From: Combretum micranthum
Lineage: Eukaryota > Streptophyta > Magnoliopsida > Myrtales > Combretaceae
Reading direction: 5' to 3'
Length of the DNA: 64,000 nt
NCBI GenBank assembly: GCA_024138025.1
Contig: JAMXBD010002486.1
Location: forward strand, 62,001 to 126,000
The position numbers and the translations under genes were made by a program. This document shows, piece after piece, positions 23,961-35,940 of the stretch. Below the pieces are notes generated by a model. It searched no databases, was not told the DNA's origin, and saw only the letters and a program-made list of their open reading frames with translations. Numbering within the stretch: the first letter of the stretch is position 1; every line of letters starts with the position of its first letter.

Positions 23961-24399
23961 GAAAACATGATGAGATTTATGTAGGATTTATTTTTAAAGA
24001 AATAGTTTGTAAATATATTTACTTTGCTTTGTATTTAATGATGTTTTGATACTATTTCTTTTAGATATCATAAATATTATATGGGGTTAAATACAATTGA
24101 AACTCAATGATGATTGGGTTTGTTGGATGGAATGATGATGGGCTAGTAATTTTGGTTGGCAATTGGATGAAGTTGGGTTGACTTCTTGATATTAGATGAT
24201 GAAATAATGGTTGTTTGATGTATAATTATAAAGTGTAATTATACATCGCATAGGAGATATGTGATAAACCCAATAGTATATCACATACTGAACATGTAAT
24301 ACACATAACTATATGTACCTATATTGGACATTCGATACAAGAAAAATCCTATATTGCATCTTTCTTATAGCGATGGTATTTGTGTAACTTTTTTTTTGT

Positions 24400-26030
24400 A
24401 CAATTTGGATTTGTGTATTTTTTTTAAACAATGTTAACATGTAATAATCTCTTATTTCCAAGTATGTGTTATATAATCTTAGTACCATAAGGATATAGCT
24501 AGGTGCATGGTGTTGACTTTTTTGTCAAAACATAACTCATTTTGAAATTAATTACTAAAAATAGGATAGAATAAAATTTGACCATGGAAATAGACCACCA
24601 AATTTGCATTTAAGACATTTAAATTTTATTGTGTTGCACATATTTTCAATTCGAATTACCATTGGAATTGGAATTTGCATATCCTAAATGTGAATTATAT
24701 TAGGACTTGCAGCTTTGAAATGCAGATTCTTACAAATTTTTTTGTGCATCGAATTTACATTTACAAGATGTGAATTTGGTGGATTATTTTGGTAATTAAT
24801 TTTTATAAACTTTATTTTATTAATTAATTTTTTCAGAGGTCTAGACTGAGCTTTCACTTGCATCGTGTCATGGTTTAGCTTTTACTTGTACAATAAGAAC
24901 ATGCAATGCTTGTACAACAAGACCATATAATGCTTACTAAACTTCTGCAGTAGTAAGCAAGTATTGCCACTGTACTAATTTGGCTAGTAGAAGCCAAGCA
25001 TTAAAATAAGTCAACAATAGATAAATGCACATGGACAAAATTGTAATTGAATAATACATTGTACTAAATCAACCAATATATAAGGTGTGCTCTTAGGAGA
25101 TTGAGCATAATTATTGTAACCAAGTGAATAATAGTTTGTACTCACAAGAGTACTTACACCCCTCTCAAGAGCGTTAAGGAATTTTATGGTTCGTGAGAAG
25201 GTGGCATTATGTCTACACCTCAAAATCAATAAAATAAGATAAATAGAAGATATCTAATCTAGAACATTTACAAAAAATGTCCCTCTTTCTATACATAATT
25301 TACAAAAATGATGGGGCTTTGTTATGAGAAAATTATAGTAGAGTTGGAACCTAGCACCCTTTCTAACATAAAGCTATAAACGTCTTTGGCAACATGTGCT
25401 AAAGCTTAAACTACGTGGTGTGGGTGTTTTGGTTGGTGCTATAGAGCTCCTCTCTAAGATAGGCATGGGTCTTTCTATTTTTGAACCATTGTTTTGTTCT
25501 TTATGATCTCTCCACGTAAATATTTAGGTGCTCATCTCTAGTGGTGGGATTTTTGGTAGTTCTTTTAGTAAGGATGTGGTCATTTTAAAATCATTTTGAC
25601 ATGCAACCTCTTTAGTATGTTGTCAGATCAGTCTGAAATGTTCGAAAAAAAAAAATGGTCTTCCAAACACTCACATGGGAACTAGATAGACTTTCAACTA
25701 AATAGGGTAGGAGGCTTAACTTTGTAAACAATTCTTTCAATCCTTGAGATAGTGGGAGTTGGAATAGTGTACTTATAGACTAGCCTTTTGTTTATGTTTC
25801 TTATTGACCCGATTCACTTTAGAAAAGCTTAAAGAATTTCATCTCTAACATTATATTCTTACGTTTTGTGCTTCTAATTTGCCTATGTCTTCATTCTTAG
25901 GGTAGGAAGCCACTCTAGGACTTTACTCCCAACCTCTAGTAAATTAATAAGCTATTCTACGTCTATTTGTATACAGTATGGTTTTTGTTTGGAGTGACAA
26001 TAATTACTTACCCTGTTAATCACTGTAAAG
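24400..26030. other. Unassigned DNA, possible LTR fragment at about 24840-25260
   Basis: No coding sequence was recognised. Around 25070-25150 a TATA-like word (atatataaggtgtg) precedes text resembling the R/U5 region of a copia LTR. Without a second copy this stays tentative. Confidence 0.3.
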
Positions 26031-26195
26031 CTTTTATTGAAGGAAAAGCGCTACTAGATGTTGAAGCAAAACCAATTGACATATGACAAGGGTGATTTAA
26101 ACTCATATTTTCATGAATACCGTGTCATAAATTATTATTGATTTATAGAAATTATAAGGAAATGGTACTTAATTGTGTTTGTTGTGATATTTTAG

Positions 26196-26312
26196 GTCTT
26201 TGAGGACTTAGAGTGCAAATACAACAATTCAGAGGAGTTTTATGCAACTAAAGGAAGTGTGAACAAACCAGACATATCAAGTATTAATCTACAATTTACA
26301 CCTGCTAAGTAA
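26196..26312 (+). pseudogene. Exon-like fragment of unknown family
   Basis: After a good acceptor (gatattttag) 38 codons run open to TAA at 26310-26312. The product contains VFEDLECKYNNSEEFYA and SVNKPDISSINLQFTPAK. About 26030-26090 a second fragment, FIEGKALLDVEAKPID, may be the preceding exon, followed by one stop before a possible GT donor. The composition is that of real protein rather than noise, but I do not recognise the family. It could be a captured gene fragment or the remains of a host gene. Confidence 0.35.
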
Positions 26313-27289
26313 AGATAAAGGCTACCGGCCTATAATGTACACTGCCCCTAAGCTGCCAACCTCGAGCTAGCTTATGTCCACTTGAAGCTTGCCCTTGTTT
26401 TTCCCTATTAATACTCATGTGGACAACTTTAAGGATCTTTTGGAAATTCTTTGACTCATTCTTTACTCCTAAATAGACATAGAGAGACTTAAGAATAGAG
26501 AGGGCATAGAATAGTAGCTAGTTTTTTCTTTTTTCTTTTCTTAAAAATTCCACACCGGGATTAGTTAAGAATATCATTTGTACATGGATTTGAGCATGGG
26601 ATCCATATTCAAGGTGATTTCATTCCTTTTTCTTCAATTTCATGTCATCGATATTATTTTAAATTATCTCTTTATGCACTTAATGAAGTTTTGAGTTGAT
26701 GATTTGGATTATCTATGTTGATTGATTCTATGCTTGTGTTCAAGTTGTTGATGCTAATTCACTGAGCATGTATTTTGGGTTGATCTTGGAGTGCATGTTA
26801 AACTAGGATTGTAGTTGGGAAGTTCTTTTCTAATCAAATCTATGATTAGCTAATTTGGATTAAAAACACATAAGGATATGGGTTTTACTTCAATTAAGGT
26901 TTAGGAAACGAAAAGATTAATCAATTTCCTAGGAATAAGGAAAATCAGTTGGTTAATTTAGGAGAATTACTCTCTTTTGGAAAATGAGTTTTTACTTGGC
27001 GCTTAATCGATTGAAAACACTAAACCCATTATCAATTTGGATTTGCAAGCATATTTGGTCAATAGCATACATTCAATTAATCTTCATATCATTTGGCTCT
27101 AAACTAAACCCAAGGTTAGGTGTTGGAAATCCTAAATTTTTGTAGATTGATTAGATCTTAAAAACTAAACTTTTCGATTTGCTTAGCTACGATTAAGACT
27201 AATACACTAGAAGCTATCCTCATTCCCTATGGACACGACTCGGTACTCATAGAAATTTAATTATTGCATACACACCCAGTGCACTGGTC
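26313..27289. other. Unassigned DNA, possibly a gypsy LTR end
   Basis: About 27210-27300 (cctcattccctatggacacg, then text on cgactcggtac) resembles the LTR/leader junction of Athila- or Tat-type gypsy elements on the plus strand. No second copy was found, so the assignment is weak. Confidence 0.25.
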
Positions 27290-27900
27290 CGTAACCACAA
27301 ATCAACTAAATTCTTTTGGTTAGCATCAGTGAAATATCATAAATATTCCCTATATAACTTATTGAATCACTTCATTTGCTTGTCAATTTAGGGATGGTAA
27401 CTAGCAATCATGCTTAGTTTAGACCCTAGGAGATGGAACATCTTCGTCCATCACTTTTGTGAACTAAACATCCCTATCACTATAATGTTCTAGGACACTT
27501 CCCTAAAAATTAACCATGTGATTGAAAAAAAAGTTGAGCTCTCTCCTTCACATTTAAGCTCTTTATGATTGGAATAAATGTTGCTTACTTTAAGAAGTGG
27601 TAAACAACAAGAAACACATCTGAGTGGTCCCTCACTCTTGGTAGCAAAGTGATAAAATCCATGAAGACAGTCTCTCATAGACGAGATGTCACAAGAAGGG
27701 GCTCTAATATCCTTTTAAGTTTTTTTCTCTCAATCTTGTTCTATTGACAAGTTGAGCAATACAATTGTAGTTCATCACATTTTTCTTCATGTTAGCCAAT
27801 AGTATCTTTATTTTAACAAGTTCATTATCCTTTGCTAGCTGAGATGTCCAACCTATAAGTTATCATAACATTAAAAAATAGTGTAAGACAACTAATTTAT
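27290..27900 (-). pseudogene. Ty3/gypsy integrase remnant
   Basis: Read on the minus strand from 27900 downward: KDNELVKIKILLANMKKNVM, then a zinc-binding CSTCQ.NK block (about 27740-27760), VFMDFITLLPRVRDHSDVF (about 27620-27670), ATFIPIIK, MFHLLGSKLSMIASYHP, and EYL..FTDANQKNLVD (about 27310-27350). This is the H2C2 finger plus the catalytic core of a gypsy integrase. Frameshifts and stops are frequent. It is a different copy from the element at 28616-34107, which has its own integrase. Confidence 0.7.
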
Positions 27901-28485
27901 TTCAAAAATTAGTTAGTCGGTAAGTGTGGCATTGGTTTACACTTATGACATTTTTCCTTGAAATCTGATTTTAATATATGAAACATTATGCTCTTATGAT
28001 CATGTGGAGATATTCCAAGACTTTTATACAAAATTGTAGTAAGCCAATTAGTTTTTGGCCTCATACCCCAATAAAGAGTTGTTGTACCTATAATTTTGAG
28101 ACCTGACATGTTATAATTTACGTGAATGTGATTTGAATTTCCATTATATTTGTCAATGAAATTATATGATTTCATTCATACTTTACATTATCCCACATGT
28201 ATTGAGAAATTCCAATGTGTAAGATTTTAGGAATGGATGGCATGTTCAATGAGATTCATATGATTTCATAATAGAACAAGAATACTAAACTTCAATAATT
28301 AGTGATGATATACTGCTTATTTGGAGTCCATCAAATCGGATCATATAAATTGGCACAAGTTCTTTATCAGCCCTTGAGTTCTAGTTCTTCATAACTATAT
28401 TGGAAAACACAAGAGACCTATAGTATCTTGGAATATTATTAAAATGACTATGATAGAAGTGTTATTCCATTTTATATGTCTAGCG

Positions 28486-28615
28486 GACATTGTATTTGCC
28501 AATAGCATTGTAGCCTAGTAGTATATCTTTGGTTTCTCAAGTGAGAGGTCCCAGGTTCCAATCCCCTCTCCCCCATTGTAATGGAAAAAAAGAAAAAGAA
28601 AAGACACTATATTTG
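28486..28615 (+). mobile_element. tRNA-derived SINE with 13-bp target duplication
   Basis: The body at 28499-28602 has an A box TAGCCTAGTAGTA (28511-28523), a B box AGGTTCCAATCCC (28553-28565) and a short A-rich tail. It is flanked by GACATTGTATTTG (28486-28498) and GACACTATATTTG (28603-28615), which match at 11 of 13 positions. Spacing and boxes are those of an RNA polymerase III promoter of plant tRNA-type SINEs. Confidence 0.7.
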
Positions 28616-29021
28616 GTCCCAGGAAATTTGGAGCACAATGTTTTTCTATTTTTCTTATGATTTTTTTATGGTTGTTCCACCCAAATATATAAGAGTATCC
28701 CAATTGCTCCTATTCAATTATAATTCATGTGATGTCATTTGCCATAAAATGGCTAGCTCAACAATTAGTTGCAACTAAATATTCTCTATATCAAATAGCA
28801 ATGGATACAAATAAATTCCAAAACTAATTGAGCTTTTACTAAGAGGCCTATTTGCCATTTAATTATATGAGCCAGATCCATATGATTGGCCCAGCTCTTT
28901 AATTCTTTATTTCTGGCCCGATCCATAATTTGATGGTTCAACCATGTAGCTTAACTCAAACACATTAATTGTTGGCCACAAGTCTTCTCGTTTCTTCTCC
29001 AACACATGTAACCCAATAACA
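28616..29021 (-). repeat. 3' LTR of the chromovirus (truncated)
   Basis: Homologous to 33713-34107 over its whole length. The minus-strand start is TGTTATTGGG at 29021. The end that should match 33604-33712 is missing and SINE-flanking DNA stands there instead. Confidence 0.85.
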
Positions 29022-32000
29022 TTCTCTTACCCTTGGGACACCTTAACCACAAGGGATTTTGTGGAAAACACAATTGGAGGTCGTAGAGATACTCCCAAGT
29101 AGCTTCAGCTGGTGATAATCCCTTCCGCATGATAAGTAGCATAGTTTCAACTCTTGTTCCTTGTTTAACTATTTCCTGATCCAAAATAGCTTCTGGTTCT
29201 AACTCTCTATTTAATGTTGAAATAGGTAGCTGGGATAATAGATTTGAACGAAGACCATGAAATTTCTTCAATTACGATACATGGAAGGTTGGATGTATAA
29301 CAGATTTGCTGGTAAGTCCAATTTATATGCTACTTTTCCAATGCACTGGATGAATTGAAAGGATCCATAGTACTTAGGATTATGTTTATGAAAGCTAGAT
29401 GACTTCAAGGAGCCCTGACAATATGGTTGTAGTTTCAATAGGACTAGATCCCAAATCTTAAAGCTTCCTTACTCTTCGTATGGTTTGCTAGGGTTTTCAT
29501 CCAATTTTGAGCTCTCTTTGAATGAAATTTCAACATTCGCAGCATGTCTTCCCTGTTTGTCAAAACATGATTAGCATTCCTTGAATCCCTAGGTATAAAT
29601 GGTAGATGTATTAGGGGCTCATATCTATAAAGAATCTAGAATGGTGTCTTTGTAGAACTAGATGAAAATTCATGTTGTACCACCATTCAGTAAGTGGTGG
29701 ATAATGTCCCCAACATTTAGGGTATTCCCCCATCATACATCTCAAATAAGTTTCTAAGCACTTATTCGCCACCTTTGTTTGCTCGTCTATTTGAGGATGG
29801 TAGGCTGTTGAGATGTTTAAAGTAACCACTTGTAGCTTGAAGAAATCCTGCCAAAAAGTACTAATGAAGACAGGATCTCTATCACTGGTGATTATTTTAG
29901 GTAGCCCATGGAGTTTATAGACATGATCAAAGAACACTTGGGCAACCTGTGCAGTTGTATAAGGATGAGCTAAAGCCAAGAAATGGCTATGCTTGCTCAA
30001 TCTATCTACAACTACTCAAATCAATTCCTTCCCATTTGATTTAGGTAATTCTTCCTCAAATTCTGAACTGATTCCCTTCCAACATTCAATAGGAATGTTT
30101 AATGGTTGTAATAGTCATGGAGAAGCCACATTCTCATACTTGTAACGCTGACAAGTATCACATTCCCTCACAAATCGCCTGACATTCTTCTCCAAGTTAG
30201 GCTAATAAAAAAAAAAAAATAGAGGAGATGCGTTTATAAGTTGCATCAACCTTTGAATGTCCCCCAACTGGTCCATCATGATACATGCGTAAGATTTTAG
30301 TCTTTAATGCATTGGATGGTCCAATTATAACCTTCTTTTTCCATCGTAAAATTGAATCATCATAAGAAAAATATTTGACTGATTTCCCAGTCTCCAACTA
30401 CTCAATAATAGTAGCATAACCCCTTGGTAAGGTCCAATTCAGCTACATCTCAATTATTAGTTTAGGTGGTGTTATGGTTGTAATCAGATTGTTCAGCTGA
30501 TGGCTATCTCTTCTAGACAAAGAATTTGTAGCTATATTTGATTTACTACTCTTGAATTCAATACAATAACCTAACCCCATCAATTTAGTCAATCATTTCT
30601 GTTGAGCTGGGGTAACCAAGTTTTGCTCTAGCAAGTATTTTAGACTTTTGATGATAGTACGTATGATGAAATGCTTCCCAAGTAGGTAGTGTCACACTTA
30701 TCAATAGGATACACTAATGGCAAAAACTCTTTTTCATATATCGACAAACCACAATATCTAGGTGCTACAACCTTGCTTATGTAAGCAATGAGATGTTTAT
30801 CTCACATAAGTATTGCCCTGATACCTTCACCACAGGCATTCGTCTCCGCCACAAATGTCTTTGAAGAATTTGGTAACTTTAGGACAGGGGAATGCATCAA
30901 AGCATTTTCAAATTCTTAAAGGCTTGAAATGCAATGGGGGTCACTGAAATAAATCTTTCCTCATCAGTTAGGTCAATGGCTTTGCAATAGTGCCAAAGCC
31001 TTGAATAAAGTGTTGATAGTACCTAGCCAATCCCAAAATGCTCTAAACTGTCATATATTTTTAGGTTTAGGCCATTGAGCAATTGCCTCTACCATTGCCG
31101 GGTTAGTAGCAACGCCTTGTTTTGAGATCACATGTCTTAAGTACCCAATTTGAGTGGACCCAAAAATGCACTTACTTGTTTTTAAGAAAAACCTTTCTTT
31201 CATCAAAATGTCAAAAACAACTCGTAAGTGCTAGACATGTATTCGATCATTTTACTATAAACTAAAATGTCATCAAAAAATACCAATACAAACTTCTATA
31301 AAAGGGACCTAAAAATGTCATTCATCACTCATTGAAAAGTTGATAGGGCATTGGTTAACCCAAATGGCATCACTATGAATTCATAGTGCCATCATGAGTT
31401 TTAAATTTTGTTTTATAGATGTCATTGGGTGCATCAAAATTTGGTGATAGTTGGATCTTAAATCCAATTTACTAAAATAACTTGGTTCATTTAGTTCATA
31501 AAAAAAAAAAAAATCTTTCACAATAGGGTAAGGAAAATGATCCTTGATTGTCTGCCTATTTAACACCCTATAGTCAACATACAACCTCCATGACCTATCT
31601 TTCTTCTTGACCAAGACTACTAAGGATGTGAAGGGGTTATGGCTAGGCCAATAACTCCACTAAGCATCATTTCTTTGATCATTTCTTCAAGTATAGATTT
31701 CTGAACACCATAATATCTATAAGGTCTTACATTAATTGGTTCAGCTTACTCATACAAATGAATCCTATGATTACTAGATCGATTGGGTGGTAAAGCTCTT
31801 GGCTCTTCAAACATATCATCAATTTCATGTATTAAGTTAGCTAGTTTAGACACAACACCTCAGAAACTTCTTTTTGGTCTTTACTATCACCAATAATAAC
31901 CCAACATTGCACATCACTAGAAAAATTTAAGTTTGGGAGCAATTTGGATAAATGTTTACCAATAATAAGTTGCAATCCTTCCCGTTCCCTTGTTAAGAAA

Positions 32001-33575
32001 TGCCAAGCTCCTTGCCATTAACAGTCCATCCTCCTCGATGTGAAATTCTATTAAATGGTTCCCAACTATTCTAACTAAGGTATTCCTAAGATCACATCAT
32101 AAGAAGACAATTTCTATTAAGAAACATTGTAGGAAGACTAGGAATCTAGCTTTGATCGCAATGCCCTACATACTTTAACTAAATCTCACAATAGCATATT
32201 TAGTCTCTAGCATAGCCCCATTAGTTAGAGTAATAGGTATAGGCTTAATTTCTATTAATAACAGTTAATTTTCTTAATCAACCTCTCATCAATAAAATTG
32301 GAGGAACTTCTAGAGTCAATTAAAATACTTAATTTTCGCCTTTTATGATATCCCTACACCCTCATGGTTCCATCTGTACTATTCGTTTCATCCAAAACAC
32401 ATAAAGACAAGTTAGCCATATTGAGCTCTAGAGCACTAACTTCTTCCTCTTCAACTCTGACCTCACATGCTTCATCCTTAGAAGGCATAATCAACATATT
32501 GAGTCTTCTATTTTTACACCTATGGCCTAAACCAAAGGGCTCATCACACCAAAAGCATTGCTTCTTCCTACGTTTTCCTTCTAATTCTTCAGAGGTCATT
32601 TGCCTTGTGTTTCAAATGGTGGTTTGGATGATGGTTGTGGATTGTTGGGTGTTAGGATTAGGATTTTGAGCATTTGATTTAGTGTTTTGGTTGATGGATG
32701 TATGGGTAGCAGGGGTTAAGTATTTAGGATAAGAGTAGGTAATGTTCTGGAATGAAGTGTTTTGGGTAGTTTTGGGTGTATTTTTGACTGAATTAAGGCT
32801 AACATCTTGCTGTTTATCTAAGGAATATGCTAGGTTAGTGAACTAGGCTGAAACATACATATGGGATATTGAATCTTGGGTTTTAATCTACTAAGAAAAC
32901 AACTAACAATTTGTGACTAAGTGAGTTCATTTTGTGCTGAAAGGTGTATGAACTGGTTAATGTAATTTTGTAATGCTTCGGTCTGTTGTAACTCTTTTAA
33001 TTCTGCCATAGGGTATTCATAAGCATGTTCATTGAACCGAGCTTGCAAAGCCTTGGTAAGCTTTTCCCAAGTAATGGGTGTTGTGTCTGCCCTTAGCTTA
33101 GAGAATGATGAATACCATTCATAAGGCTTTTCCTCAAGGTGCATTATTGCATCCTTAGCCTTCAAGTGCTAAGGAGTGTCATTGAGCAAGAAGAATTGCT
33201 TAACTTTGACAATCCAAGTCTTAAGTTCATCTCCATTAAATGTTGGAAATTAATTTTGGTGTTGTGTACTGGCAATTGATACCGACTTAGTGTGCTAATT
33301 CTATACATCACACCTTCCTCACCAATCCTTTTTACAATAGAACCTCTAACCATTTTAAGATTTGATTCCTCCTAACCCTTTTGCACACAAACACTTTTCT
33401 CAGTCGCCGTTGCCTTACCCTTTAATTGCTGTTTAATCTCATCTATGGATTGTGATTGTGACTCTAATACTGATTGTTGTTTCTTTAGGGTTTCAGTAAA
33501 CATTTTAATCCAATTATCTTGTCTCTCCAATTGTTCCTTCATCATGCGTTTAAACTCCCTGATTCCTTCTGCCAT
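29022..33575 (-). pseudogene. Chromovirus gag-pol
   Basis: On the minus strand, gag starts at ATG 33575 with a coiled-coil-like segment (33372-33575). The gag core reads EEKPYEWYSSFSKL and ALQARFNEHAYEYP (32917-33165). A zinc knuckle CFWCDEPFGLGHRCK lies near 32515-32560. Protease is near 32280-32340 (LIDSRSSSNFIDE; the D-S-G box reads DSR). RT is 31381-31614 plus FVLVFFDDILVYS (about 31255-31290, catalytic FDD kept). RNase H is about 30700-31000. The integrase finger lies near 30180-30260 (HDGPVGGHS), the integrase core at 29611-30000 (ITSDRDPVF, TAYHPQIDEQT), and the chromodomain within 28951-29271 (EATWEYLYDLQLCFP). Frames are broken in many places, so no functional polyprotein remains. 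Confidence 0.88.
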
Positions 33576-33587
33576 CAGCCACTACTA

Positions 33588-33602
33588 GAGCTTTGATACC
33601 AC
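33588..33602 (-). promoter_or_regulatory. Primer-binding site of the chromovirus
   Basis: The minus strand reads TGGTATCAAAGCTC, near-complementary to the 3' end of initiator tRNA-Met. It is two bases (AG) inside the 5' LTR end. Confidence 0.8.
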
Positions 33603-33603
33603 T

Positions 33604-34107
33604 TGAAGTATGGTGGAATTGATGTTTACTGATTTACGAAACTTAGCTCGAATATAAGCTCAAATTGGCTAAACAAGCCCTATTATTGTGATTGAATGCA
33701 AACACAGGAAATTTGGAGCACAATGTTTTTCTATTTTTCTTATGTTTTTTTTTATGGTTATTACACCCAAATATATAAGAGTATCTTAATAGCTCCTATT
33801 CTGTTACAATTAATGCCAGATCATGGGCCATAAAATGGCTAGCTTAACAATTAATTACAAATAAATATTCTCTATATAAAATAACAATAGATATACTAAA
33901 ATATTAAAACTAATTGGGCTTTTTACTAATAAGCCTATAAGCTATTTAATTATATGAGCTAGCTCCATATGATTGGCCCAACTCTTTAATTCTTTATTTC
34001 TGGCTTGATCCATAATTTGATGCTTCAGCCACATAACTTAACTCAAACACATTGATTATCGGCCATAAGTCTTCTAGTTTCTTCTCCAACACATGTAACC
34101 CATAACA
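33604..34107 (-). repeat. 5' LTR of the chromovirus, 504 bp
   Basis: The minus strand starts TGTTATGGGT and ends CATACTTCA, directly before the PBS. A TATA-type word (CTTATATATTTGG on the minus strand, near 33770-33782) is shared with the other LTR. Confidence 0.85.
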
Positions 34108-34796
34108 ATGCATGACTCCAACTTGCCATCCCTTTGCCCAACAATCTACTAATTTATTACAATAGTTTAGGACATTCATTGTCTAGATTAATTCTATCTT
34201 TATTTTCACAAATTCATTAAATATTTGTGGATTAAATTCTAGCCTATACATAAAAAATTTGAAGAAGGGGAATGTGATTTTAAAACCCTATGAGGATCTG
34301 TCTATTTTCATTTTTTTAGTCATTTTAATATCTTATTTTTATTATTTTTAAATAAATATCTGTTAAGAGATAGATACAGTATAATACAAATAATATAAAA
34401 TGTAAATAAGACAAAAATGAAATTCAGACAATCCAAATATACCATGTACATCTCAATTTTGACTTGAGTTGGTGATGCAGTTAATTCATGTATTAACAAC
34501 TCTAGAAATTAAATAAAAATCTCGCAACCAACTAAAGAAAAGGTTAAATGTCTTGAATGGTCTCTTAAGTTATAAACCGCTTGCTCGTTTTGAGAAATCA
34601 AATCATAGACTACTCTCACATCTGTCTCTATTGATATTACTCCATTCTCTTTTCTATGCTGCATTTAAGCCTTTTCTTATTGCTATGCTCGATTAATATT
34701 ATTATTATTTGTTTATTTCGTTGTAATAGTATTTTTGTTATAGCTTTGTTCTTTTTTTATAAAGAGCTAATATGGTATTTACTGTTATGAGTGAAA
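34108..34796. other. Unassigned DNA; start of the duplicated block
   Basis: 34108-34170 (atgcatgactccaacttgcc onward) is similar to 37895-37965, and 34480-34620 is similar to 50390-50580. The duplicated block therefore begins upstream of the conserved modules. No coding sequence was recognised. Confidence 0.5.
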
Positions 34797-34985
34797 AAAT
34801 GAACTACGCTGACCATGGTATCTGAGCAATTTCAAGGAAAGCAGAAAATACAAATATATCATCATTAAGTTAAACCTGGCCGACCGGTGGCCCCACTCTT
34901 TTGATTCGAACGTTGCAAAACCTTTTCTTCGCGGTTGTAGCTTCAAAATGTCTCTTTCAGTAAATTTTCTTAGCGGTTTCATGGA
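34797..34985 (+). repeat. Conserved upstream module, copy 1
   Basis: It shares gtatctg.gcaatttcaagg, ctggccgacc, aacgttgcaaa and tgtctctttcagtaaatttt with the copies at 38.6, 43.1 and 51.1 kb. No gene body follows. Function unknown; it could be part of an ancestral promoter. Confidence 0.65.
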
Positions 34986-35329
34986 ACCGCTGTTTCACGG
35001 TCTAGTTTCTATATTCGGCAATTGGTAAATTATTTTAAGTTAAAATTTGGAAAAAAAAAATAAAGGAAATGATTTCGTTATTTTTTGTAATAAAATTTTT
35101 AAACTCAAAATAATAATTAGATGTAAAGTTATAACCCATTTTCTTGTAAAATCATTTAGGTTGTGCATCTATGCATATGCAAATACATTCAACTTTGATG
35201 ATAGTACGTCTTAGTAATGTGGGATGATAAATTACTTCAGAGGTTAAAAAAATTATAAAACTAAAAGCAGTCCCATATTATTAATGATATATTTATTGTG
35301 TTACTAATAACAACACATTAATGTAAGGT

Positions 35330-35870
35330 TATAAGTGAGTTAAGACTACTTCCAAGCTATTCGAATTTGCAAGCTACTTGAATTTGATTTGATAATAACT
35401 CGCAATTGAGTTGAGTTTGACTTCGAGCCGCCTGAATAGTTATTGAGTTTGAGTTCAAGTTAAAAAATACTTGCATTGGGTAGCTCACAAGCTTATTTGA
35501 GTTTTTTTTTTTTTTTTTTTAAAAGGAAACTATAAAACTTGTGTTTTCCCATTTTTAAGGCTAATATTTGTATCTTGGTTTCTTCTTCTTCCTTTTTTCT
35601 TTTCTCCATATCAAATGATTCACACTTATTATATTTAAGATCAAGTTAACTAAAAATCTATTTCATTCCTGAATCCTAACTTATTTTTTTTTTTTAGCTA
35701 ATTGATTTTTATAAGAATAAACGTAGCCAACTAAGTTGAGATCAAGTTGATCAAGTATCCATTTGAGTCAAATTCTAGCTCAAAAATGAATTTGAGTTAA
35801 GCTTGACTGTGGAGTTTCAGTCAAGTTTGAGCTTAATATCGTATTATCTCGACTCGACTTATTTATGGCT
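35330..35870. mobile_element. Degenerate hAT-like MITE
   Basis: It contains repeated words based on gagttgagtttga / gactcgactta, of the kind typical of the subterminal regions of plant hAT MITEs. Ends and target duplication are not clear, so the limits are approximate. Confidence 0.4.
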
Positions 35871-35940
35871 CTGTATTAAGGTCATCTGATTAGCAAACAT
35901 GTCTTAAGATAAATTATGACAGGAAATTACATCAATCAGT

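Larger units (their letters stand above)
9786..24400 (+). mobile_element. Mutator-like element (MULE-PMD) remnant, interrupted by nested LTR elements
   Basis: MULE transposase pieces at 9786-10898 and 14056-15486 and PMD pieces at 15621-16340 and about 22836-23960 keep one strand and one order. This shows a single original element whose transposase was followed by a plant mobile domain, an association known among plant MULEs. Insertions at 10904-14050 and about 16340-22805 split it. Both outer limits are estimates because no terminal repeats were found. Confidence 0.6.
28616..34107 (-). mobile_element. Ty3/gypsy chromovirus, nearly complete, inactive
   Basis: It is in minus orientation. The 5' LTR is 33604-34107, then PBS, gag, protease, RT, RNase H, integrase and chromodomain, a purine-rich tract (AAGGGTAAGAGAA on the minus strand, next to 29022) and the 3' LTR 28616-29021. 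The 3' LTR lacks about the last 100 bp, so no target duplication can be seen. The chromodomain at the C-terminus places it among chromoviruses. Scattered differences between the two LTRs and many frameshifts indicate an old copy. Confidence 0.88.

Noticed and set aside
27909..28175. Minus-strand open frame of 88 codons
   Set aside because: No motif of any known family, no splice or start context, and surrounding sequence is repeat debris.
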